Below are positions 34,854-42,817 of a DNA stretch of 64,000 nt, in pieces. The stretch is from Sphingobacterium corticibacter. Its GTDB lineage: Bacteria > Bacteroidota > Bacteroidia > Sphingobacteriales > Sphingobacteriaceae. Position 1 is the stretch's first letter. Each line of letters opens with the position of its first letter. The notes under the pieces were generated by a model, which ran no database searches, was not told where the DNA came from, and saw only the letters and a list, made by a program, of their open reading frames with translations. The stretch is from positions 248,001 to 312,000 of the forward strand of contig NZ_QDKG01000003.1 of NCBI RefSeq assembly GCF_003076635.1, in the 5' to 3' direction. The position numbers and the translations under genes were made by a program.

Positions 34854-35486
34854 ATGTATAAGATTGGGTATTTTATGATTTGTCTTGCGTTTACACTAAT
34901 CTCGTGTGGTAAAGAGAGCGACGACGCTATATCTAAAGATGATTTCGTCTCACGTACCTCAAAAGAAGCATACACAGGTACAGCAAAATCCGTCATGCAT
35001 TTGCATGGTTACGAAACATTTCCATCTGTAGCAGGTACAGGCACTTTTAATGTGATTCAGACCAAGGGGGATAGCGTGACCTTAGCACTAACTTGTAATC
35101 TGTCAAGCGGAGATGGTTTTAGCTTTGGCATGCCTGGAATACAATTGGGCAACAGCTGGTCGGCAACCTTTCAAAATGGTGGTTTCGCTATTGATAATCA
35201 AGGCGATGTATCTGGCGCTATGCAAACGACGCAACAGGAAATCTCTTGGGATGGCCGGCTATTTGACGATAAAATTTTACTAGATGTCAAAATCAAATAC
35301 CTGCAACAAGATCGTAATATTACCGCAGGGACTATCATCAATACCCATCTTGATTTGATTCGTGCAGACGCACCTGCATCAGAAAACATCAACGGTTGCA
35401 AGGTTATTGTTTGGGAAACTCGCGCTGTTCTGAATTTATATAGTTATGGTTCGGATTTGCTGCGCGTACCAGTTTGTCATGATTAG
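34854..35486 (+). CDS. Small uncharacterised lipoprotein
   Basis: 210 residues from the ATG at 34854. The frame is open to 34821, but the later start puts MYKIGYFMICLAFTLISC at the N terminus, a good type II signal peptide with lipobox LISC. The mature part is beta-rich and Gly/Ser/Thr-rich (TGTAKSVMHLHGYETFPSV, FGMPGIQLGNSWSATFQNGG), resembling lipocalin/calycin-like DUF lipoproteins common in Bacteroidota. I do not recognise the exact family. It follows the PUL terminator and is probably a separate unit. Confidence 0.65.
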   Translation: MYKIGYFMICLAFTLISCGKESDDAISKDDFVSRTSKEAYTGTAKSVMHLHGYETFPSVAGTGTFNVIQTKGDSVTLALTCNLSSGDGFSFGMPGIQLGNSWSATFQNGGFAIDNQGDVSGAMQTTQQEISWDGRLFDDKILLDVKIKYLQQDRNITAGTIINTHLDLIRADAPASENINGCKVIVWETRAVLNLYSYGSDLLRVPVCHD

Positions 35487-35752
35487 TAGACCTGAATATT
35501 TTTCATCGCACTAAGGTAGTGTACTGTTCACCCTGCTTTGTTTTTCGCATCTTAATGTCCATCTTTGTGTATCATTCTAGGTATTTATTTTTACCCCGTG
35601 CCTAATGATAGCTTTACCCAAACCAGTTCCAACTATAATTTGTAGCTGTTTATCTCAAAAACAAGCTTTTAGAATTCTATTAGAGACAATCCGTCTCATC
35701 TTTTCAGCATCGATAAAGTATCACATCTACTTAATTAAATCATTAAAATTCC

Positions 35753-36322
35753 ATGAAATCAACATATTTCTATATTATAACGGGCGGACCAGGCGTCGGA
35801 AAAACTACACTCATCGAGGAACTAAATCGACAAGGATTCAGAACCGTGCCAGAAGATGCACGTCGAATTATTAAAGAGCAGATAGATTTGGGAGAAGATG
35901 GCCTCCCTTGGAAAGACAAGGAAAAATATGCTGAACTAATGTACCGTGCAGCCATACAAAGGTATGAGCAGGTGCTACATGACCTGGATTCTCGGGATTG
36001 TTTTTTTGATCGCGGTTTATTGGACACCATTTGCTACATGCGTATGCAAAATATCGCCATATCCACAAGCATATTGGATCAAGTAGCCAATTATCGATAC
36101 GCTAAATCCGTATTTATCTTACCGCCTTGGCAAGAAATCTATCACACAGATGAAGAACGGAAACAAGATTGGAAGGAAGCGGAATTCACGTTCCAGCAGA
36201 TGAAGGAAACGTATATAGCATTCGGATATGATGTCATTGAACTACCAAAAACATCAGTAAGGGAACGCGTGACATTTATTTTAAATTATATCGCAAAGAA
36301 TAGGGATGAAGACCAGTACTAA
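35753..36322 (+). CDS. AAA family P-loop ATPase (AAA_28-like)
   Basis: 189 residues. Walker A GGPGVGKTTL lies at residues 11-20, followed by RTVPEDARRIIKEQ, which is characteristic of the AAA_28/NadR-like group of small P-loop kinases or ATPases. FFDRGLLDTICYM supplies a Walker B-like DRG. Length and composition fit a stand-alone soluble protein; the substrate is unknown. The 266 bases upstream hold nothing recognisable. Confidence 0.8.
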   Translation: MKSTYFYIITGGPGVGKTTLIEELNRQGFRTVPEDARRIIKEQIDLGEDGLPWKDKEKYAELMYRAAIQRYEQVLHDLDSRDCFFDRGLLDTICYMRMQNIAISTSILDQVANYRYAKSVFILPPWQEIYHTDEERKQDWKEAEFTFQQMKETYIAFGYDVIELPKTSVRERVTFILNYIAKNRDEDQY

Positions 36323-36366
36323 ACATAGGGCTTTACATGTGTGTAGTTTGCTTTTAGGTTTGCGGA

Positions 36367-36753
36367 TTATCCTTCGTAAATCTCTACGGGTAAGTCATCT
36401 GGATCACTAAAAAAGGTAAATTTCTTACCCGTAAACTCGTCGATACGAATGGGTTCGGCGACGATATGTTTAGTAGCTAAATAGGCCACGGCTTCTTGTA
36501 TATCATCTACTGCAAAGGCAATATGCCGCAACCCAGTGGCTTCTGGTCTGCTTGGTCGTGCGGGTGGATTGGGAAACGAAAAAAGCTCAATAAGATATTG
36601 TCCATTGATGGCTAAATCTAATTTGTAAGAATCTCGTTCTGCTCGATAAATCTCCTGCATGATTTCAAATCCGAGTACCTGCGTATAGAATTCTTTGGAT
36701 CTTTCGTAATCGGAAGCGATGATGGCAATGTGATGTAAGGATTTGATTTTCAT
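36367..36753 (-). CDS. VOC family metalloprotein (GloA2/SMU1112c-YaeR-like)
   Basis: 128 residues from the ATG at 36753; three more codons upstream are open, but MKIKSLHHIAII is the usual family start. One glyoxalase-fold module pair: HHIAIIASDYERSKEFYTQVLGFE, a DSYKLDLAINGQYLIELFSFP strand pair, LRHIAFAVDDIQEAVAYL, and FFSDPDDLPVEIYE with the terminal metal-ligand glutamate. The order His-Glu-His-Glu matches glyoxalase I-like metalloproteins of the YaeR type. Its substrate is not established. It lies 37 bases downstream of the HAD gene of the inositol-lipid operon and may be read through from it. Confidence 0.85.
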   Translation of the reverse strand: MKIKSLHHIAIIASDYERSKEFYTQVLGFEIMQEIYRAERDSYKLDLAINGQYLIELFSFPNPPARPSRPEATGLRHIAFAVDDIQEAVAYLATKHIVAEPIRIDEFTGKKFTFFSDPDDLPVEIYEG

Positions 36754-36790
36754 ACGTAGCAATGGTTTACGATCTTTTTACGAATATAGA

Positions 36791-37522
36791 TTATTTTTTC
36801 GTGGACAGATCCCCATCTTCAAATACAATGTCCAACACTTCGTTAATATCCGAAATCGTATACGTTGGCTTAACGTCCGAATCCACATCATGCTCCAGGC
36901 TATTGCCTTTGAGCCAAGCCGTCTGGCAACCACAACTATTTCCCGGTTCAATATCTTTGGATAGCGAATCGCCAATCACTAAGCATTCTTTTGCTTCCAA
37001 CTTTATCGCGTCTATTCCTAATCGATAAATCTGAGGATCAGGCTTACGTACACCGACCACTGCAGATTCGATAACAGTATCAAAGAAATGATCTATTTTA
37101 TAATCTTCGAGTACAGTCTGTAAATTACCATAGAAGTTAGAGACCATCACCATAGGAATCTTATTCGCTAGTAAAGAAAGTACAATCTTCGCTTTTGCAA
37201 TATGGTGTTTAGCAAAGTCATATCCACTAGTGGCAATTGAATTGATCAGATCATCATCTAAACGGTAGTTTAGGGCTTTCAAAAACTCAAATTGTGTTGC
37301 TACTTTCGCTAGAAGCACTTGCTCCATGTTGAAATCTGGCAGAATTATTCTTTCCAGTGCCGCTTTGCGTTCTGCATGCACATAAGCTTGATAAAATGCC
37401 TCTTGCGTCACGTTTATTTCCAGCCTTACGTAGAGATCCCATAAGATGGTAGACCAATGATCTCCTTTAGAATCTAAGGTACCACCGAAATCGAAAAGCA
37501 GGCCTTTAATAGTATTATTCAT
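36791..37522 (-). CDS. HAD family hydrolase in the inositol-lipid operon
   Basis: 243 residues. HAD motif I is LLFDFGGTLD with nucleophile Asp11 (the general acid position is Gly13, as in the DFGGT subset), motif II MVMVSNFYGN, a lysine in VGVRKPDPQIYRLG, and motif IV CLVIGDSLSKDIEPG. It is a C1-cap-type HAD phosphatase of the haloacid-dehalogenase group. As the last gene of an operon with inositol-1-phosphate synthase and a CDP-alcohol phosphotransferase it is a candidate for removing phosphate from an inositol-phosphate or phosphatidylinositol-phosphate intermediate (inference). It overlaps the upstream flippase-like gene by 8 bases. Confidence 0.83.
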   Translation of the reverse strand: MNNTIKGLLFDFGGTLDSKGDHWSTILWDLYVRLEINVTQEAFYQAYVHAERKAALERIILPDFNMEQVLLAKVATQFEFLKALNYRLDDDLINSIATSGYDFAKHHIAKAKIVLSLLANKIPMVMVSNFYGNLQTVLEDYKIDHFFDTVIESAVVGVRKPDPQIYRLGIDAIKLEAKECLVIGDSLSKDIEPGNSCGCQTAWLKGNSLEHDVDSDVKPTYTISDINEVLDIVFEDGDLSTKK

Positions 37523-38555
37523 GTGATAGTTCTTTGAGATTTTCTTCCACTTCTAGTGGAGCGGTTTTATTTCTCACGAGTAAAGTAAGTAGCAATCCGA
37601 TAACAATCCAAATTAATTCTCTGATACGCGTAGCCAATCCGATAAATACGCCGGCGCTAGCCGAAAAGCCCACAACAGACATAGCCAATGCCATGCCTCC
37701 TTCTCGTGTGCCCAGTTGCATAGGGAAGAAGAATATCAAGTTAGCAAATAGGGAAGATCCTGAGCTTACAATGATGGCCTCTATATAATTCATCTCCAAT
37801 CCTAGCGCTCGCGCTATCAGATAAATCTCTACACAGCCAATCACTCTTGCGAAGAATTCCCAAAATAGGGAGGAGTAAAATTTTGGTTTTCGATGCTGAT
37901 ACAAATCGTTGATCTGCATATCGATCTCGGTAAATAAAGTTTCATTCTTCTGCTGCAAGCGCTTGGCCGCTTTGCCAATGAACGGTAATTTGGTTGCCAC
38001 TCGAAATACACTGGTTAGAATACCGCTCTTTGAAATCCGTGATACCCACAACAGTAATCCACCAGCTAAAGCAATAATAACGGCGCAAGTCGCGATTACT
38101 GTGGCGCTAACAGGTAAATAAAAAATAATTAAGCCGATAGATAACACCCAAAACACCAAATGCGAAAGGATATGCATCATACCATACAGCAACACGGAAG
38201 AGCTGGCTTTTGCCTTTCCGAGTGCAGGCGTGAGCGACATGATGCGATAGGGTTCGCCACCAAGTGCGACAAAAGGCGTGATATAGTTGATCGCGTATCC
38301 GGAGATCGTAAGCTGAAGAATGCGACCAAAATTGATCTTAGCACCTTCGTGATTTTTTTCTCGAATAATGTCGCGAAAAGCCAATGCATTCATGAAATAA
38401 ATGACAAACCAGCTTAATAAGACCGGAACAAACCAAATACCGGTCTGTTGCAAATTAGCCCAAATATTCTCGATACCTAATGCATACACCATGTAGACCA
38501 AACTACCGATGCCCAGTAGGATAAATACGACTTTATAAAGCGTTTTCGTGCTCAT
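37515..38555 (-). CDS. LPG-synthase-TM/flippase-like integral membrane protein
   Basis: 346 residues from the ATG at 38555; the open frame runs to 38654, but MSTKTLYKVVF gives a proper first membrane segment and a normal overlap. About eight TM segments with family marks: WFVPVLLSWFVIYFMNALAFRDIIR, YAINYITPFVALGGEPYRIMSL, SSVLLYGMMHILSHLVFWV, FYSSLFWEFFARVIGCVEIYLI and FPMQLGTREGGMALAMS. This is the flippase/synthase membrane domain of the MprF/AglD type without the catalytic aminoacyltransferase part. In this operon it may move an inositol lipid across the inner membrane (inference). It overlaps the gene before it by 23 bases. Confidence 0.85.
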   Translation of the reverse strand: MSTKTLYKVVFILLGIGSLVYMVYALGIENIWANLQQTGIWFVPVLLSWFVIYFMNALAFRDIIREKNHEGAKINFGRILQLTISGYAINYITPFVALGGEPYRIMSLTPALGKAKASSSVLLYGMMHILSHLVFWVLSIGLIIFYLPVSATVIATCAVIIALAGGLLLWVSRISKSGILTSVFRVATKLPFIGKAAKRLQQKNETLFTEIDMQINDLYQHRKPKFYSSLFWEFFARVIGCVEIYLIARALGLEMNYIEAIIVSSGSSLFANLIFFFPMQLGTREGGMALAMSVVGFSASAGVFIGLATRIRELIWIVIGLLLTLLVRNKTAPLEVEENLKELSHE

Positions 38556-39516
38556 ACATGCTTTTACGTTCGATCGCTGAAAAGAAATATTTGCTAACGC
38601 GCTCCTGTCTATACACCATATAAATAAGAATGGGAGTAAGTACCAGAATATCAAATACGAAATATAGCCAAACCTGATCGATAAAAATCCATAAAAACAG
38701 AAATATCACCCGCGTGTTGAACTGCACGATGTTGGTGTATTTCATCAATGGCTTATTTTGCGCTCTGAAATCTCGAATAAGATTTAGCGGCAATCCATTT
38801 TTATACTTGCTTTTGATGACGGCTAATAGCTTTTGTAACCAAGGAGAAAGCCGTTCCTGCATGCGCGTGTAGCCCATATATCCGTTCAACACGAACTTCG
38901 AGAAAGTATCTTTTTTCCAACTCAATTTTTCAAAATCTATTTGTAGATCATGCACATTGTCCAGCTCACTTCCATTCTCACCTTTGATAAAGAAAAGGTG
39001 GACGTTGCGATAATAATCGGCCATGGCCGATTGGAAAACATGTGCTACACCCGCCAAAACTCCCGGTATCCAGATCCAGGCAGACCAGCCTTGATCCATC
39101 AGCCGAAGGCATAAAGCAATATGAATAGCCGCAAACCAAAAATCTCCGGCGAAGCCGTCGAGAATGCGTCCAAAGCGGCTTTTCTGGTTGGTCAATCGCG
39201 CTAGTTGCCCATCCGCAGAATCCAACGAGTTGGCAAATACAAGCAGCAACATGCCGATGATATTGATCCAAAGATCTTGGTAGTAAAAAAGAATACCAGC
39301 TGCAACGCCGATGAAAATACTGGTAATGGTGACCGCATTGGGACTAATGCCTGCACGTGCACATATTTTGGCGATGAATAAGCCAATTGGACGATAAAAC
39401 CAGATATCGATACGCTCTTCGGTATCGGAAGATTTGAGTGATTGCTCGAATTCGGACTCGATAGGTTGGTCAATATTATGATTTCCCACTAAATGTTGCG
39501 GATTTTTTTGTTCCAT
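38533..39516 (-). CDS. CDP-alcohol phosphatidyltransferase family protein (inositol-lipid operon)
   Basis: 327 residues from the ATG at 39516; the frame is open to 39585, but MEQKNPQHLVG is the more likely start. The CDP-alcohol phosphotransferase signature D-x2-DG-x2-AR-x8-G-x3-D-x3-D is complete in DSADGQLARL...FGRILDGFAGD. Several TM segments follow. The enzyme exchanges CMP of a CDP-linked substrate for an alcohol. With inositol-1-phosphate synthase in the operon, the expected product is phosphatidylinositol phosphate from CDP-diacylglycerol, or an inositol lipid made from CDP-inositol produced by the nearby nucleotidyltransferase. It overlaps the ATP-grasp gene by 41 bases. Confidence 0.9.
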   Translation of the reverse strand: MEQKNPQHLVGNHNIDQPIESEFEQSLKSSDTEERIDIWFYRPIGLFIAKICARAGISPNAVTITSIFIGVAAGILFYYQDLWINIIGMLLLVFANSLDSADGQLARLTNQKSRFGRILDGFAGDFWFAAIHIALCLRLMDQGWSAWIWIPGVLAGVAHVFQSAMADYYRNVHLFFIKGENGSELDNVHDLQIDFEKLSWKKDTFSKFVLNGYMGYTRMQERLSPWLQKLLAVIKSKYKNGLPLNLIRDFRAQNKPLMKYTNIVQFNTRVIFLFLWIFIDQVWLYFVFDILVLTPILIYMVYRQERVSKYFFSAIERKSMYEHENAL

Positions 39517-40372
39517 TCTGGGTAGATAGTTTCTTAAATAAGAAGTTAGCAATGACTTTTGCAGCTTCTTCTCTGCATGGCGCAAAGCTTGGCCAATCGT
39601 TTAGGTCAATGATATGTATGCTACCATCATTCTGGATAATGGCATCCCCACCGTATATTTCCACACCTAAAACTTCGGCCGAATGATCGGCCAATTGATG
39701 AAGCTGTTCGGCATCGTAGTTATAATGATTCGTACGGCCGTTAATTTGTTCATATTCCTCATACTTATGATGCTTCACTTCGTATGGATAGAAACTGTAA
39801 AAAAACGACGTTCCCCGAACTGCATAAAATTTAACGAGGTCACCACGCAGATGACGCGATATGACCGCTTCTTTGATATTCCGCAAGGCATATTCTTCAA
39901 TAATATTCTGTGCTTGCGCAATGGTGGCTGCAAATGTCACATCTTCTTTGTGAATGGCATGAAAATCCCCACGTTTGATCCACAGACCATCCGCAGCCAA
40001 TGATAAAACATCAGTAGATAAAGGCTGATGTGTCTGCTGCACAATGCTCGCTGGATAAGAAATACCATTTGCCACTAGTAACTCCGTCATATTTTTCCGA
40101 AAGCAATTTCGGATGCTATGCGACGAATTGAAGATAGGCATTCCGCTATCTTCCAATTGCTGTAAGCGTAATAATAACGACCTACTACGACCCATGCTAA
40201 TGATACCATCGATATCAGTGATGCCCATTTGCATAAAAGATTCTTCATCGCATAATCTAACTTCAGCACCGAATGAGATCAGTTCATCGCAAACAAGGCG
40301 CATGATTGCGGCATCATTGCCAATGTGGTTAGGAGAGAAGTTCTTCCTTCTATTTATTGCCAGTATATTCAT
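39476..40372 (-). CDS. ATP-grasp enzyme of the inositol-lipid operon
   Basis: 298 residues from the ATG at 40372, one base after the nucleotidyltransferase stop. The ATP-grasp architecture is visible: an N-terminal Rossmann-like part (MNILAINRRKNFSPNHIGND, DIDGIISMGRS), a central domain with FRKNMTELLVANGISYPAS and WIKRGDFHAIHKEDV (nucleotide-binding lysine), and the Mg2+-binding end GGDAIIQNDGSIHIIDLNDWPSF. The last motif resembles inositol polyphosphate kinases of the ITPK group as well as RimK-like ligases. It might phosphorylate inositol phosphate or attach an amino acid to the lipid. Position inside the operon argues for a role in the same pathway; the reaction is open. Confidence 0.82.
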   Translation of the reverse strand: MNILAINRRKNFSPNHIGNDAAIMRLVCDELISFGAEVRLCDEESFMQMGITDIDGIISMGRSRSLLLRLQQLEDSGMPIFNSSHSIRNCFRKNMTELLVANGISYPASIVQQTHQPLSTDVLSLAADGLWIKRGDFHAIHKEDVTFAATIAQAQNIIEEYALRNIKEAVISRHLRGDLVKFYAVRGTSFFYSFYPYEVKHHKYEEYEQINGRTNHYNYDAEQLHQLADHSAEVLGVEIYGGDAIIQNDGSIHIIDLNDWPSFAPCREEAAKVIANFLFKKLSTQNGTKKSATFSGKS

Positions 40373-40373
40373 C

Positions 40374-41096
40374 TTAATTTTTGCCACATTCGCCAATTTC
40401 CATCAGATAAGCCTCGGCTTGTTTTTGGTCGGATAGATGATCTACATCCACGATCTTGTGGAAGATATGACCTTCCACGACCAATGATTTTTCTAAAAGA
40501 CTTCGTTGATAGTTACGCATTCTACTTTGTCCTGATTGGATCTGTTCATGTGCAACCTGCGCTGCACGTACACGCAATCCGTAGATACCACCAGAAACTA
40601 GAGTGGTATTTTGTGTCTTTACGTCTGAAAAAAGTTCAATTTGATGAGATTCATCCATGGCAATATACAAAGGGCTTTCATCGTCTATAAAAGAGGTAAT
40701 TCCCATATAGGCATCTGCTGATTTCCGTGCACGAAACTGTGTGATGTAGTTAGCAAATTCACGTTCGGAAAAAATAGTATCCGTCGTGGTTACCACACAT
40801 TCTGTCCAAGATGGATTGGCCTGCAAGAGTTCGCCCAAGCTATGTAATGAACTTTCGGTATCAAAGACATAAGGATGTATAGGAACTCCAAAATCATTAT
40901 TCGCCAGAAAATCCCGTAAGTCAACCGATGCGCTATTGACGATAACGTGTACACGAGCGGCGCCATTCTTGGCGAAGATCCTAATTAATCGTTCGATCAT
41001 AGCTATGCCACAGATCGGAAGGAGGGGCTTTGACAGCTCGATACCTTCATTTTTTAACCTCGATCCTTGACCGGCAGCTATAATGGCAAATTCCAT
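40374..41096 (-). CDS. Sugar-phosphate/inositol-phosphate nucleotidyltransferase
   Basis: 240 residues, the size of a single nucleotidyltransferase domain. The N-terminal signature IIAAGQGSRLKNEGIELSKPLLPICG binds NTP and pyrophosphate; VVTTTDTIF supplies the metal-binding aspartate region, and SGGIYGLR is the usual late motif. In archaea and hyperthermophiles, CTP:inositol-1-phosphate cytidylyltransferase of this fold works with a CDP-alcohol phosphotransferase; both partners are encoded here next to inositol-1-phosphate synthase. CDP-inositol synthesis is therefore a good hypothesis. Specificity is not proven. It follows the synthase by 103 bases, with a stem-loop in between. Confidence 0.85.
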   Translation of the reverse strand: MEFAIIAAGQGSRLKNEGIELSKPLLPICGIAMIERLIRIFAKNGAARVHVIVNSASVDLRDFLANNDFGVPIHPYVFDTESSLHSLGELLQANPSWTECVVTTTDTIFSEREFANYITQFRARKSADAYMGITSFIDDESPLYIAMDESHQIELFSDVKTQNTTLVSGGIYGLRVRAAQVAHEQIQSGQSRMRNYQRSLLEKSLVVEGHIFHKIVDVDHLSDQKQAEAYLMEIGECGKN

Positions 41097-41130
41097 TTGG
41101 CTTTTCTTTATTGGTTTAGTTTAATAACTA

Positions 41131-41177
41131 GGGAAGACGAAACATATGTATGCTAAATCTCCATGTTTCGCCTTCCC
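41131..41177 (-). promoter_or_regulatory. 15-bp intercistronic stem-loop after the inositol-1-phosphate synthase gene
   Basis: Arms 41131-41145 and 41163-41177 pair over 15 positions around a 17-base loop. In the minus-strand RNA every position pairs, one as G-U; on the plus strand that position would be A-C. No T-run follows, so it may be a partial terminator or mRNA-stabilising element separating the highly needed synthase from the downstream genes. Confidence 0.65.
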
Positions 41178-41199
41178 AATATCTATATGTACAATAGGT

Positions 41200-42528
41200 T
41201 TACTGAATGCTTTCTATCAATTCTTGATAATAATCTAGTCCTAAGTGCGTAATAAGATCTTCGCCCTTAATATGTCTCAAAGTATTCTGAAGCTTCATCA
41301 ATTGCTTGAAGATGTCATGTTCTGCTGGAAGTCCCGGTGCAGTCTGTGGAGATTTTAAGTAAAATGACAACCACTCCTGTACACCATACATCTCAGAACG
41401 CTGAGCCAAATCGATAAAAAGTGCTAAATCCAGCACAACAGGAGCAGCTAAGATCGAGTCGCGACACAAAAAATTAATTTTGATCTGCATCTTATAGCCC
41501 ATCCAACCAAAAATATCAATATTGTCCCAAGACTCTTTGTTATCACCATGTGGCGGATAGTAATTGATGCGTACTTTGTGGTAAAGATCGCCATAAAGTT
41601 CTGGGTTTTTGTTTGCATCCAATATTTCTTCCAAAACCGATAATTTAGACACTTCTTTGGTCTTGAAGTTATCTGGATCGTCTAATACCAAACCATCACG
41701 ATTACCTAAGATATTGGTCGAGAACCAACCTTCTACACCCAAAGCACGCGCTTGCAATCCAGGCGCTACGATGGTTTTCATCAAGGTTTGTCCGGTTTTA
41801 AAATCTTTTCCTGCAATAGCTACATTGTTTTCTAATGCTAGCTCTACGATAGCTGGAGCATCACAAGTTAGATTCGGAGCACCATTCACATAGGGCACAC
41901 CTTCTAATATCGCCGCATAACAATACAACATGCTCGGTGGGATACGGTCGTCGTTATTGTCTAAGGCTTGTTCTAACTTTGGAAGTTCTGTAAAGATATC
42001 CTCTGCATCGATGTATTTTTCCGTCGATCCACACCAAACAATAACTACACGATCTAGGTTGTTTTCCGCTTTGAATGTCTTAATATCTGCGCGAAGTGCT
42101 TCGATCAACTCACGATGTGTCGTCTGAGTCTTCACATGGTCTCCATCTAGATTTTTGACAAAATCACGGTTAAATACCGCTTTCATCGGAACGATTTTTT
42201 CTAAATCTTCTCGTACAGCCTCCAATTGATGTGCTTCTAATACTTTGGCTTTGCTAGCTGCTTCGAATACATTGTCGGCATATAAATCCCAACCTCCAAA
42301 CACGATATCCTGTAAGCCTGCCAATGGCACAAAATCTTTGATCAATGGATTACGATCTTCTGTTCTTTTCCCTAATCGGATGCGACTCATTTGAGAAACT
42401 GATCCAATTGGTAAAGATAATCCTTTGTTTACCGAAGCTACTCCAGCAATTAATGTAGTCGCAACAGCGCCCAGTCCTGGCATCAAAATTCCCAGCTTGC
42501 CCGTTGCCTCTTTGATTTTATATTTCAT
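41200..42528 (-). CDS. Inositol-3-phosphate synthase (myo-inositol-1-phosphate synthase)
   Basis: 442 residues. The NAD-binding Rossmann motif is near the N terminus (KLGILMPGLGAVATTLIAGV), followed by the MIPS pattern: VFGGWDLYADNVFEAA, VVIVWCGSTEKYI, LYCYAAILEGVPYVNGAPN, IAGKDFKTGQTLMKTIVAPGLQARALGVEGWFSTNILGNRDG and MGYKMQIKINFLCRDSILAAPVVLDLALF. It converts glucose 6-phosphate to inositol 1-phosphate (L-myo-inositol 1-phosphate) with bound NAD+ in the cytosol. First gene of the operon that leads to an inositol lipid. The 289 bases upstream hold its control region. Confidence 0.96.
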   Translation of the reverse strand: MKYKIKEATGKLGILMPGLGAVATTLIAGVASVNKGLSLPIGSVSQMSRIRLGKRTEDRNPLIKDFVPLAGLQDIVFGGWDLYADNVFEAASKAKVLEAHQLEAVREDLEKIVPMKAVFNRDFVKNLDGDHVKTQTTHRELIEALRADIKTFKAENNLDRVVIVWCGSTEKYIDAEDIFTELPKLEQALDNNDDRIPPSMLYCYAAILEGVPYVNGAPNLTCDAPAIVELALENNVAIAGKDFKTGQTLMKTIVAPGLQARALGVEGWFSTNILGNRDGLVLDDPDNFKTKEVSKLSVLEEILDANKNPELYGDLYHKVRINYYPPHGDNKESWDNIDIFGWMGYKMQIKINFLCRDSILAAPVVLDLALFIDLAQRSEMYGVQEWLSFYLKSPQTAPGLPAEHDIFKQLMKLQNTLRHIKGEDLITHLGLDYYQELIESIQ

Positions 42529-42668
42529 TTTACAGTAGTGAATGAATGTTTACAATATGTTAATACGGTTGTAAAAATGGGTTAAAAGTTTGATTAAGCC
42601 TATGGTGAATTGTTAAATTAAAGTAAATATTTGACTATTCGGTACATATGGTTAGTTTGACTGTTAGC

Positions 42669-42696
42669 ATCATTACAAGATATCTCATGTAATGAT
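42669..42696. promoter_or_regulatory. 9-bp inverted repeat between dnaE-type and inositol synthase genes
   Basis: ATCATTACA (42669-42677) and TGTAATGAT (42688-42696) are exact reverse complements with a 10-base spacer that contains GATATC. It lies about 140 bases upstream of the inositol synthase start and 122 past the DnaE stop. No T-run. Operator or weak terminator of the polymerase operon. Confidence 0.4.
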
Positions 42697-42817
42697 TAAG
42701 TTTGAATATAAGTTAGTTATACATAATTAAACTAATTGACCATTGAAGTCATAGGGTTAGTTTCTTGCTATTGGTAATTTTTAAATATATAAAAATTTAC
42801 AGAGAGTTTACCTAAAG

